Part shown: positions 26,282 to 34,996 of the stretch, piece after piece
Numbering within the stretch: position 1 is the first letter of the stretch
Layout of the letters: the number at the start of each line of letters is the position of its first letter
NCBI GenBank assembly: GCA_965222005.1
Contig: CBDCTM010000001.1
Coordinates: 44,368 to 108,367 of the forward strand
Direction of reading: 5' to 3'
From: CBDCTM01 sp965222005
GTDB lineage: Bacteria; Bacteroidota; Bacteroidia; Chitinophagales; Saprospiraceae
Length of the DNA stretch: 64,000 nucleotides
Notes under the pieces: generated by a model
The model's database searches: none
The model's input: the letters and a program-made list of their open reading frames with translations, nothing else
What the model was told of the DNA's origin: nothing
Position numbers and translations under genes: made by a program

Positions 26282-27030
26282 TTGTGCTTTACACCTGTAC
26301 GCCTCAGCCCTGCCACTTTCTATAAATGGAAAAAGGAATTGGCTATCGAACAAGATGAAGATAAACGCCGGCTCAAACAGCTGGAGGAAGAGAATGCCCG
26401 GCTCAAAAAGATGCACGCCGAGCTCAGCCTGGACCATAGTATTCTTCAACAAGGATACGAGATGCTAAAAAAGTGGCAAGCCCAGGACGCCAAGAAAAAA
26501 TGATCGAAGAGGTGAAAACGGACAAAAAAGTAAGTGTTCGAAAGAGTTGTGGGCTTCAGGCGCCAGACATACTACCGCCGTAAACAAGGGCACCGCCCTG
26601 AAGATTCATTATTTACGCCGCCAGGGCCACCCCTGGAACCACAAGCGGATATACCGGATCTGGAAGGAAGAAGAATTACATTTGACGCTTCCGCCAAAAC
26701 GGCCAAAGATCAGGCGAGAGTACCAGGATCTATTGGCGCCGGACAGGATTAACGAGGGCTGGGCCATGGATTTTGTTAGCGACTGGTTTGTTGGCCCAGG
26801 CCAGGAAAAAGTGCACATTATTAATATCATGGATGATATGCTCAGGCAAGGCTCTGTGGACAGAAGCGTATTCCTCTATCTCCGCCAGAACCCTGATTGA
26901 GGTATTAGACAAGGTGGTAGCCTGGCGGGGCTGCCCAGCTTGCATTCGGTGTGATAATGGGCCGGAATTTATCTCTGGCAAACTGGAAGAGTGGGCAGAA
27001 AAAAACAAGGTTGAATTACGCAGTTGCATT
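26282..27030 (+). pseudogene. Decayed IS3-family transposase (IS407/IS2-like) remnant
   Basis: The orfA remnant (26282-26503) keeps SPATFYKWKKELAIE and the zipper LKQLEEENARLKKMHAELSL but lacks its N-terminus. The orfB part is spread over several frames: TYYRRKQGH; then WNHKRIYRIWKEEELHL to GWAMDFVSDWFVG (first D) in the frame 26547-26900; then CIRCDNGPEFISGKLEEW (second D region) in the frame ending 27033. The E motif and C-terminus are missing, where the sugar transferase gene begins on the other strand. Several indels make it inactive. Confidence 0.75.
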
Positions 27031-27978
27031 TAATGTCGTCGGTTTGCGCGGCAGGTCTTTGAACACATCATACAACAAATTCCTTTTTGGAAAGAGGATG
27101 ACCCAGGCGGTGAGAAAAAGGATGGCCAGGTCAGTGCGAAGGGATTGGTGCTTTTGGTACCAGAGCTCTACCTGGCCTTTGTAGGGATAAATTTCATTTT
27201 CATAAAACGCCCAGGGATCATCGCCGCGTTGTTTTACTTTAGTCATCAACCCTTCTTCATCCCTGAAAATGATAGAGCCGATACCCGTGATCCCCGGCTT
27301 GACGTTGTAGATGAGTTTTTTGACTTCGTCGGGGTAGGCTTCAAAACTTTTGGGCATGACCGGGCGGGGCCCTACAAAGCTCATCTCGCCGCGGAGGACG
27401 TTGATCAACTGGGGGAGCTCATTGATTTTGGAGGCCCGCAGGAAACCACCCATCGGGGTAATGCGCGGGTCTTTTTTGGTGGTGATGATACCGCCTGCCA
27501 TGTTGGGACTGTCTTTGAGCATGGTTGCAAATTTCCAGATGTAAAAAGTCTTGTTGCGCAACCCTACCCTTTTTTGGAAGTACCAGATGTAGCCTTCGCC
27601 GGTGAGTTTTAGGCCGATTATGATGGGGAGGAGGATGGGGGATACGATGACCAGTAAGAGGGTGGCCAGGAGTAGGTCTAGGGTTCTTTTGATGTAGGTG
27701 TACATGGTTTTTTTATCGCGCTGCGCGCGGTGTTGGTGCAGTCGCCTTCCGCTATTCGCGGGACAGGCTTTCAGGGTATCCAGGTTTTTGTACTCTGACA
27801 CAACAAAGGGCGTTTCGTCGTCCTTGAACATCTCATAGATGGCTTTATAGTTGTGGTAATCCAACATCTCAAATTCCAGTCGCTTCGTTGGCCCCAGGTT
27901 TATGAAATCGTAATACGGTTTCGGGTGTTGCTGGCGGAAGTGTTGTAGAAAATCTTTTCCCTGTTGTTGCTTGTCCAT
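27016..27978 (-). CDS. Undecaprenyl-phosphate sugar-1-phosphate transferase 1, with a fused N-terminal remnant
   Basis: Residues 92-320 form a complete bacterial sugar transferase (WcaJ/WbaP/PglC catalytic domain). It starts with ATG 27705 (YIKRTLDLLLATLLLVIVSP, a membrane helix), then FYIWKFATML, SKINELPQLINVLRGEMSFV and GPRP. It begins a repeat unit on undecaprenyl phosphate. The first 70 residues (LEFEMLDYHNYKAIYEMFKD, DDETPFVVSEY) look like the start of a GNAT-type acetyltransferase and are joined by about 20 residues encoded by a GC-rich repeat. The gene may well be translated from 27705. Confidence 0.8.
   Translation of the reverse strand: MDKQQQGKDFLQHFRQQHPKPYYDFINLGPTKRLEFEMLDYHNYKAIYEMFKDDETPFVVSEYKNLDTLKACPANSGRRLHQHRAQRDKKTMYTYIKRTLDLLLATLLLVIVSPILLPIIIGLKLTGEGYIWYFQKRVGLRNKTFYIWKFATMLKDSPNMAGGIITTKKDPRITPMGGFLRASKINELPQLINVLRGEMSFVGPRPVMPKSFEAYPDEVKKLIYNVKPGITGIGSIIFRDEEGLMTKVKQRGDDPWAFYENEIYPYKGQVELWYQKHQSLRTDLAILFLTAWVILFPKRNLLYDVFKDLPRKPTTLNATA
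27708..27768. repeat. GC-rich dyad-containing insert between two gene parts
   Basis: Includes the dyad CGCGC-TGC-GCGCG at 27717-27729. It separates an acetyltransferase-like remnant from the sugar transferase and is translated in frame as an Arg/Gln/His-rich stretch with no domain character. It is much more GC-rich than its surroundings, as expected of a recombination scar or inserted repeat. Confidence 0.45.
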
Positions 27979-29210
27979 TACATCTTATCATCCAGCCGCT
28001 TCCCCGTTTCGATATGTGCAAAGTCCGGGAGGATGGATTTGAGTTGCTCGACGATGGCGGCTTTGTCGTACTGCGTCTTGTTCATCAACTCTTTTAATCC
28101 CGACAAAGTTTGTTCGATTTGTTCCATCGAAGGTTTGGCTGCGTTTTTAATGACGCCGAGACTTTCAAAGCGATTCAAATCGATGATATCGGAAGCGGTG
28201 TAAAATTCTTCATAGAGCTTTTCGCCGGAAGTATCTGTCGGAAAAAAGTAGACGGGATAGGGGTCCGACTCCTTGCGGCGATCGGCCATTTGGCGGGCCT
28301 CTTCTTCGGATGCGCAGCGTTGAACGGGCAACTGCATCTCCCGGAAAAAATCGAGGGTGATGTCTTTGAAGTTGACCATCTCGCTTTCTTCGAGTTTTGG
28401 AAAAAAAATCTCCCCGCTCCCTCCCAACATACAGGCCAGCATGCATATCTGTCCACTTTCCTGGGGCGACACAAAAAACCGCCGTACATCGGAAGGGCAG
28501 CTGATGGGTTGGCCTTTCATCAGGCGTTGGATATAGCCGTCGAGGAGGCTGCCGTTGGAAAAAGCCACATTGGCAAAACGGGCGGTGGTGATGGGTATTT
28601 TTTGGCTGTAAGCCATGATGACCTCTTCCATCAGCTTCTTGCTGGCGCCCATGACGTTGACGGGGTTGGCGGCCTTGTCGGTGCTTACGCAAAAGAAGTG
28701 TTGAGGTGGGCGGTCGAGAAGTGCGTCGAGGAAGCGCTTAGCTTTGAAGACATTATTGTCGATCATAGCCTCGATGGAATAGCGGTCTTTTTCGGAGCGG
28801 ACGTGCTTATGGGCGGCGAAATTGGCTACGATGTCGAAGGGATCTTCGTGACGGAACATTTTCTGGAAGACCGGCTCGCCGAAGTTCATGGGGTAGGTGG
28901 TGAAGTCTTTGGGGATGTATTGATTTTTTTTACTTCGTAGATCTCTTGTTAGTTCGGTTAGGCCGTTTTCGTTGGTGTCGGCTACCACGAGTCGGCCGGG
29001 TTCAAAGTCGAGGACAGCTTTGATGAAAGAAGAACCTATGGTACCCGCCCCGCCAATGACGAGGATGGAGCGGCCCCGGATTTTTCCCGAAAGGGTGTCG
29101 GCATGCGCCGCTATGTCTTTTTGGAAGAAGCTTTGGGGGCGGTGGGTGATGTGGTGGCTGATGAATTGGGGGATGTTTATTAGGTTCATAATTGAAGAGT
29201 TAAACGCCAA
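27978..29210 (-). CDS. FlaA1/CapD-type NDP-sugar dehydratase/epimerase (Polysacc_synt_2)
   Basis: A 410-residue protein with the Rossmann start ILVIGGAGTIGSSFIKAVL (about residues 49-67), VANFAAHKHVRSEKDRYSIE and FCVSTDKAANPVNVMGASKK (YxxxK replaced by MGASKK). The VAFSNGSLLDGYIQRL region is like UDP-GlcNAc 4,6-dehydratases. It lacks the N-terminal membrane domain of long CapD/WbpM proteins and probably makes a 4-keto-6-deoxy or epimerised NDP-sugar for the neighbouring sugar transferases. The catalytic Tyr of SDRs is replaced by Met, as in the WbpM/FlaA1 group. Overlaps both neighbours. Confidence 0.75.
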   Translation of the reverse strand: MAFNSSIMNLINIPQFISHHITHRPQSFFQKDIAAHADTLSGKIRGRSILVIGGAGTIGSSFIKAVLDFEPGRLVVADTNENGLTELTRDLRSKKNQYIPKDFTTYPMNFGEPVFQKMFRHEDPFDIVANFAAHKHVRSEKDRYSIEAMIDNNVFKAKRFLDALLDRPPQHFFCVSTDKAANPVNVMGASKKLMEEVIMAYSQKIPITTARFANVAFSNGSLLDGYIQRLMKGQPISCPSDVRRFFVSPQESGQICMLACMLGGSGEIFFPKLEESEMVNFKDITLDFFREMQLPVQRCASEEEARQMADRRKESDPYPVYFFPTDTSGEKLYEEFYTASDIIDLNRFESLGVIKNAAKPSMEQIEQTLSGLKELMNKTQYDKAAIVEQLKSILPDFAHIETGKRLDDKM

Positions 29211-29880
29211 GTTTTAGGCGGACAGGTTTGGGAGGCAGGTCAGGAAAAAGAGAATAAATAAGGTCAGATTTTGGAAAAAGAATGACCCATGCGGTGAGAA
29301 AGATAAGGAGGAAGTCTGTGCGGAGGGATTGGTGATTCTGATACCACAGTTCAACCTGAGCTTTGTAGGGCACGATGTATTCTTTGTAATATTCAAAGGG
29401 GTCAATGCCAGATTGAGAGATAAGTTTTTCTTCATCTCTAAATATGATGGAGCCTATTCCGGTAATGCCGGGTTTAATGCTGTATATTTTCTCTCTGATA
29501 TTTTTAGGGTAAGCATCTGCGTGTTTTTTCACAGTAGGGCGGGGTCCTACGAGGCTCATATCTCCTTTGAGGACATTTATGATTTGTGGCAGTTCATTTA
29601 TTTTGGATTTCCTTAGGAATTTCCCGACAGGTGTAACCCTAGGATCATTGCGGAGGGTGATGTTCCCAGCACCTATGTTGGGACTGTCTTTGAGCATGGT
29701 GGCGAATTTCCAGATGTGGAAGTATTTGCAATTTTTTCCTATTCTTTTTTGGAAGTAGAGGATTTCGCCTTCGGCTGTTAGTTTTAGGAGGAGGAGGAGT
29801 GGGAGGAATAGTGGGAGGAGGAATAAGAGGATGATTCCAGAAAAAAAAAAGTCTACATATCTTTTAACAACTTTATACAC
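29200..29880 (-). CDS. Undecaprenyl-phosphate sugar-1-phosphate transferase 2
   Basis: A 226-residue paralogue of the protein at 27016-27705: FFFSGIILLFLLPLFLPLLL membrane helix, FHIWKFATMLKDSPN, SKINELPQIINVLKGDMSLV, GPRP, and FRDEEKLISQSGIDPFEYYK. It starts at GTG 29880 and overlaps the dehydratase by 11 bp. Two close copies flanking one dehydratase suggest duplication of a transferase-dehydratase module, or two initiating enzymes with different sugar preference. Confidence 0.85.
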   Translation of the reverse strand: MYKVVKRYVDFFFSGIILLFLLPLFLPLLLLLKLTAEGEILYFQKRIGKNCKYFHIWKFATMLKDSPNIGAGNITLRNDPRVTPVGKFLRKSKINELPQIINVLKGDMSLVGPRPTVKKHADAYPKNIREKIYSIKPGITGIGSIIFRDEEKLISQSGIDPFEYYKEYIVPYKAQVELWYQNHQSLRTDFLLIFLTAWVILFPKSDLIYSLFPDLPPKPVRLKLGV

Positions 29881-29898
29881 CTTTAGTGATACTATGAA

Positions 29899-30666
29899 TT
29901 ATTTTAGATAATACTTGGCCACTCCCTCAAGACCCCATTGCAACAGATAATAACAACTTTGAAAAATATTGAGCTTTTCCCGCTGGTATAGGAACTCCCA
30001 GTGTTCTTTAATTAAATTCCATTTTTTGCTGGTTACAGATCCTTTTACTTGTCGGTAATAAGCTAATTCCTCATCCAAAGGAATAGAATTCACTCCAGTT
30101 TTAAGAATGTCTAACCAAAGTGCATAGTCCTGCTTGCGCCTTAAATCTGGCATATACATTTTTCCGATGTATTTTGTGTCGTACATTGCCGTAAGGCAAC
30201 TGATTTCTGTGCGCTTTAATAAGTCATTATAGGTCACAGGTTTTTTGCTAACGTAGTAAGTAGATTTTATTACATTTCCTTCTTCATCCAGATAGCCATA
30301 GGAGGTATGAGAAAAAGCAGCATTATGTTTCAACATAAAAGCTACATGTCTTTCCAGTTTTTCTTTTTTCCAAATATCGTCGCTATCGAGAAAGGCGATG
30401 ATCCTTCCTCTCGCCTCTTTTATAGCCTTATTCCGTGCCACTCCTTGACCTTGATTGTGTGTCAATTGAAATAGTCTAAATCTTTTATCTTTTTGGATAT
30501 ACGTATTGATTATTTCAATTGAATTGTCTGTAGATGCATCGTCTACTACAATCATTTCCCAATCTTCATGGGTTTGCGTTAGAACAGAATCTAAGGTTGC
30601 TGAAATAAAACGTGATGAGTTATATACAGGGGTAATTATTGATACTATAGGATTTCTATTCTTCAT
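29899..30666 (-). CDS. Glycosyltransferase family 2 (GT-A)
   Basis: A 255-residue enzyme with VSIITPVYNSSRFISATLDS at the N-terminus, MIVVDDASTDNSIEII and the metal-binding IIAFLDSDDIWKKEKL (about residues 91-106). It matches WcaA/WaaE-like GT2 proteins (TEISCLTAMYDTKYIGK). It transfers one sugar during repeat-unit assembly. It lies 7 bp downstream of the broken asparagine-synthetase-like gene on the same strand. Confidence 0.85.
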   Translation of the reverse strand: MKNRNPIVSIITPVYNSSRFISATLDSVLTQTHEDWEMIVVDDASTDNSIEIINTYIQKDKRFRLFQLTHNQGQGVARNKAIKEARGRIIAFLDSDDIWKKEKLERHVAFMLKHNAAFSHTSYGYLDEEGNVIKSTYYVSKKPVTYNDLLKRTEISCLTAMYDTKYIGKMYMPDLRRKQDYALWLDILKTGVNSIPLDEELAYYRQVKGSVTSKKWNLIKEHWEFLYQREKLNIFQSCYYLLQWGLEGVAKYYLK

Positions 30667-30673
30667 ATCATAA

Positions 30674-32505
30674 TTATATTCGAACTTCAGTATTATTACA
30701 CATCCATTGATCTAATACCAGATATGAATAAATTTGGTTGGAAAGATCAACTTTCTTTTCAAAAAATCTATTAACTATTTCCAGTGTATTTTCTTTGTTC
30801 ACAATTTCATAAAACCGATTACTATCAAGTCTATTTAGAATTTGTTTTTTACCCAATTTTCTCATCCAAGCTTCCAAGGGTATAGAAAATCCCATTTTTC
30901 TACGATACAAAATATCTTTATCTATGTAAGAGCCTCCAATCTCCTTAAGTATCTTTTTAGAAATCTTAGCATTCATCTTATCTACCCCTCTAATTTCAAA
31001 AGCCTTTTCCACCAATCTGTAATCCAGCATCGGAACTCTTACTTCCAAGGCATGGGTCATAGACATTTTATCTGTGAGTTCTAACAAATCATCTACCATG
31101 TAGTACTTCACGTCTAACCTCATAGCAGCGTTGTACATATCGCTCCAATCCTGTGAGAGGATCAGTGCTTTACTTCCAACGTCGCTGTATCCAATTAAAT
31201 TGTTATAAGCGGTTTCTGGATTCTTGTGCACTGATCTCAATATCTTTTCAGAAGCTCTTCCTAAATTAGACAGAATATTCATTCTTCCTTTCGGAATAAA
31301 GGATATAGATGCTTTTAGAATACTTGTCAGTACATTTGGTAACTTTCCTAACATTACAGCCTTACCCAATGCTCGATAGCGATTGTATCCACCAAATAGT
31401 TCATCTCCCCCAAGTCCACTCAATGAGACAGCTACTTTCTCTCTGGCAAAGCCACACAAGTAATGATTAAGAAACGCAGATGGATTAGCATTCGGTTCTT
31501 CCAAATACGTCATAATATCCTCGAAACTCCCAAATAGATTTTCAATGTCAATCTCCAAATTATAATGATCATGCCCATATTTCTTAGCTATTCTCCTGGA
31601 ATATTCTAATTCATTGAAAAACTCATATTCATTACCATAACTAATTGAAAAAGTCTGAAGTGATTTGCCAAGATCCTTTGCAGAGATTGAACAAATAAGA
31701 CTAGAATCCACCCCTCCGCTTAGAAAAGCACCTACAGGTACATCAGCAATCATTCTCTTATCAATCGAATCAATGAGCAATTCATGCACCTCTGATTTCT
31801 GAATTTCAACTTCAGATACCATTTTCTTTGCGGGAATATTCCAATAAAAATGCTTACTAACTTTTTGGGTATCAAGATCGATGACTAAATAACTGCCTGG
31901 ATTAAGTTTAGAGATTTCGTTGTAAGCGGTCCAAGGATGAGGAATATACATCAGATGTAAATACATATATATTGCCTCTTGATTAATTGTCAAAGACAAA
32001 TCGGGGAAGGATTTTATTCCTTTAGTCTCTGATGAGAAGATCAGCTTTGAATTATCCTTATAATAGTAAAGCGGCTTAATACCCAACCTGTCACGAAAGA
32101 TATATACTTTTTTTTTTGTTTGTCAAGCAGCGTGAATGCAAACATGCCATTGAGGATTTTCACAAATTCAATTCCAAAATAATCATATGCTTTGAGTAGT
32201 ACTTCTGTGTCAGACTCTGAGAAAAAGGTATATCCGGCCCTTATAAGCTTTTCTCTTATTTCTCTAAAGTTGTAAATTTCTCCATTAAAGATAATAGTAT
32301 AATCCTTATAATCCATTGGCTGATTCCCGCGAATAGACAAATCAATAATACTCAATCTATTGTGTCCTAGCGCAACATTTTCCCAAACACATGTACCCAG
32401 ATTGTCAGGGCCCCTATGTCGAGTTGCTTGCGCCATTGATCTTATAGAATCCTGTGATTCAATCACCTTTTTATCAAATAAAATATATCCGTTAATTCCG
32501 CACAT
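30674..32505 (-). pseudogene. asnB: Asparagine-synthetase-like amidotransferase 2, frameshifted at a 10-A run
   Basis: Two frames make one AsnB-type protein. The 5' frame (32041-32505) has Cys2 (MCGINGY), RHRGPDN, RLSIIDL and NGEIYNF. The 3' frame (30674-32086) has SGGVDSSLICS, the PP-loop, and the rest of the synthetase domain. They are out of register after DKQKKK at a run of ten A (32108-32117 on the coding strand). With 8 or 11 A the protein reads through as KKKVYIFRDRLGIKPLYYY, matching the family. It could be a simple mutation, a sequencing error or slippage-controlled. Except for this run the gene looks intact. Confidence 0.75.
32108..32117 (-). promoter_or_regulatory. Homopolymer A10 where the amidotransferase 2 frame breaks
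   Basis: Ten T on the plus strand, giving ten A in the gene. Runs of this length are prone to polymerase slippage during transcription and to length change during replication, so full-length protein may still be made from some messages or cells. The sequence alone cannot separate this from a fixed mutation. Confidence 0.5.
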
Positions 32506-33515
32506 TAAATTATATCATTATAGAGTGACATTATTCTTGTCTTAACTTGATCTGCATACAACCCATCTTCCTCCAACACCTTACTTCCATTCGATCGTAC
32601 TTCATCCTTAAGTATTTGTTCGAGAAATTTTTCTATTTCTCCAGAATCATAACTGCTCGTAACATATGAGTTTTTTACCTTCTTTAATCGCTCTTTTACA
32701 TCTCCACATTTTACACTAACTACAGGAAGATCACATGCCATGGCTTCCTTAACTATATTGGGAGAACCCTCGCGATAAGATGTAACTAAAAGGCTATCAG
32801 AGGCATTCATCATTACATTTATTTCTGTGCTTGTCTTATTTTTGATTTGGACTAGCTTGATTTTATAACCTTTCTCCTTAAGGTTTTCAATAACTTCGAT
32901 AGCCAATGGGAGATTCTTTATAAATGTATTATTTCCTCTGCTGGGATTAAACAATACATATTTCCATTCACTATCCCATCCCAATTGTTTCTGAGCTTCA
33001 TTTTTATCAGTTGGGTAGAAGACATCACGCTCTACTCCATTTGGAATGATATGAACTTTATTATGAAATCTTTTGGGAATTGAATTCGCTATGTTTTTAC
33101 TCTTTGCGATGATAATCTTCGCAAAAAAACACGAGAAGATACTTAACTTCTTGCCTAACAAACCTCTGATTTGCCACCTAAATGTATTCCTTGCTGAACC
33201 TAGAATATCATCGCCGCAAAATGATATAATTAAAGGATTCCCTTTTTTTGCTAGAACTGATATTAATGCAGTGACTGTACCATACTGAGCATGAATGATT
33301 GAGTTGGATTTTATCTTTGATCTTGTATTCCGAATATTTCCTAATATCGAAATAGGATCGGTATTATTCTGAATAATTATCAATTCTGAGTTCAAAAACT
33401 CATCCTTCAATGAGTTAAATTGACTTTTAACAAATGAAGAAATATGTACCTTCCCATTTCTTTCAAAGCCATTGATAATAGTAAATAGGTTTATGTCAGA
33501 AACGTCTTTTTTCAT
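32505..33515 (-). CDS. Glycosyltransferase family 4 (GT-B)
   Basis: A 336-residue GT-B enzyme: IIHAQYGTVTALISVLAKKG and PLIISFCGDDILGSARN in the acceptor domain, VHIIPNGVERDVFYPTDKNE at the linker, WKYVLFNPSRGNNTFIKNLP at the start of the donor domain, and SYREGSPNIVKEAMACDLPV, which is the E-x7-E motif. The stop and the start of the downstream amidotransferase share one base (TAATG), so the two are coupled. Confidence 0.8.
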   Translation of the reverse strand: MKKDVSDINLFTIINGFERNGKVHISSFVKSQFNSLKDEFLNSELIIIQNNTDPISILGNIRNTRSKIKSNSIIHAQYGTVTALISVLAKKGNPLIISFCGDDILGSARNTFRWQIRGLLGKKLSIFSCFFAKIIIAKSKNIANSIPKRFHNKVHIIPNGVERDVFYPTDKNEAQKQLGWDSEWKYVLFNPSRGNNTFIKNLPLAIEVIENLKEKGYKIKLVQIKNKTSTEINVMMNASDSLLVTSYREGSPNIVKEAMACDLPVVSVKCGDVKERLKKVKNSYVTSSYDSGEIEKFLEQILKDEVRSNGSKVLEEDGLYADQVKTRIMSLYNDII

Positions 33516-33635
33516 GGCTCCTACACTTCGATTTCAAATCTATCTATCCAACCATAGAGTTGCAATACGAGCCAAAGCTGAAGGCCGGTCTTAAATATGC
33601 TTATCCGGGAAGTATCCATTTTATTTCGGATTGTT

Positions 33636-33982
33636 TCAGTTCTTTATTTTATTCCTGTTTTTTATAAGCTCCCCTTTTGAAGCTGGTAGCTTCAATTTTT
33701 TCACTCCTTTAAAAACATTGTCTTCTATTCTTGTTTTCGTTTTAGTTTTTAAAAAAGAAAGTTGGTCGATGGGAGGATTGCTAATTTCAACTCTATTGTT
33801 GCAAAAAATAAATGATATTGATGACTCATTTCGGATTAACCCATTTTAATTGTGTTTTTCCTTTTGAATGAAATGACAATTTTGAAAGTCTACACTTATA
33901 CCTAATTGTCCTTCTTTCACATAAATTGTATTTTGTTGTTTCCCCTTTTTTTGATAGGAGAAAAGTTTGTAAATTTTCCATT
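33636..33982 (-). pseudogene. C-terminal remnant of a second beta-helix protein
   Basis: Read in pieces on the minus strand it encodes QQNTIYVKEGQLGISVDFQN, CHFIQKEKHN-stop-NGLIRNESS, then RIEDNVFKGVKKLKLPASKG, ending at the TGA at 33636-33638. Each piece lines up with the C-terminal about 115 residues of the intact beta-helix protein at 36915-38321. A TAA replaces the Gln of HNQNRLIRNESS, and a frameshift lies in an A/G run near 33955. The upstream end is fused directly to the IS4-like remnant. Confidence 0.75.
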
Positions 33983-34925
33983 ATTAAAGTGATAGTGTAG
34001 CTTATTCTCATTTCTGGATTGGCAGTTGGTTAGTCCGGTATATTGTTTTGCATCTCTGAACAAAAATTCAATCTGAAAACGAGCTTTGTAAAAGAAATAG
34101 ATAGAAAATCCGGCTAATTGCAAGTCTGTTGAAAAATACATGGCGTAACGGTCAGTAGGTTTTCCTTCTTTTAGGAATTCCACATATGCTAAGTTGATTT
34201 TTCTTTTCAGTCTCACTGACCAGCAGATGATTTGATATATTTTTATATCGTCATCATAGTGAACCAAATCAAATCGACGTTTATCAATTTTATTGACCTT
34301 GATTTTGCCATCATACTTTTTAGCTCTACCCGGCCCGTTGCTTTTAGTACCCTTGAACAAATATTTCAGATCGGCATCTTTTCTCAATTTACAGGTGGCT
34401 TACTTGAGGAGCCACATCAATTATGGTTTGGGCATAAAAATCTACCAGCGTCATCTCTTTTTCATTGAGCTTTTCTCTACTGATTGTTTGAGTTGCTTGC
34501 AAATGCAATGCGGTATTGTCATCTATACTAACTGCTGCTAGTCCACCTATTTCAAGCCCTTTGGCTGGTTTACCCAAGCAACCACTATAATAGTAGTCAA
34601 CATTGGGAGTATGCTTCCCGCTTTTAGGAATATAGGACGGATCAAAGGCTAAAATTGTTCGACCCTTAAATTGATCACTGCACAATTCAATATTGAAAGA
34701 CAGAAAATCAAATTCTTTTTCAAATTGATTGTGAAACGTCATTTCACAATTGGAACTATACCTGCTCATTCCCTTGAAATTATATCGCCCTCGTAGTGAT
34801 AAAAATAAAATAATCGTCGAAATGAAAAATTTCTTGCTTGGCTTTGTAATACCTTGCAATTTATTTACTGTTCTTTCGGTGAGAGTTTTACTCTCGCTCG
34901 AAGTATGGTTTGTTCGAAATCGCAT
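33983..34925 (-). pseudogene. IS4-like transposase remnant, deleted and frameshifted
   Basis: The N-terminal frame (34389-34925) has RYSSNCEMTFHNQF, ILAFDPSYIPKSGK (first catalytic Asp) and AQTIIDVAPQ. The second frame (to about 33983) resumes with LRKDADLKYLFKG, then FQIEFLFRDAKQYTGL (catalytic Glu segment) and ends NENKLHYHFN. The region expected to hold the second Asp (typically VADAYF) is missing at the junction, and the C-terminus is cut where the beta-helix remnant begins. It is inactive. Terminal repeats were not identified. Confidence 0.7.
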
Positions 34926-34996
34926 TCAAACAAGTTCGTACTTCCTTTTTTATTGCCCAAAATTTCGGCGGAAAACTTAATGAACCATTGATAGCC

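Noticed and set aside
24871..27030. One composite transposon made of the two IS3-type elements
   Set aside because: The two transposases are of different types, the second is decayed and truncated, and no cargo or matching outer ends are seen.
27145..27612. 155-codon plus-strand ORF
   Set aside because: Antisense shadow of the sugar transferase gene.
28110..28940. 276-codon plus-strand ORF
   Set aside because: Exactly antisense to the FlaA1/CapD-type dehydratase, which has clear motifs on the minus strand; the plus-strand protein has no family resemblance.
33631..33849. Plus-strand hydrophobic ORF
   Set aside because: Antisense of the beta-helix remnant; the minus strand reads as a clear homologue of the intact beta-helix tail.
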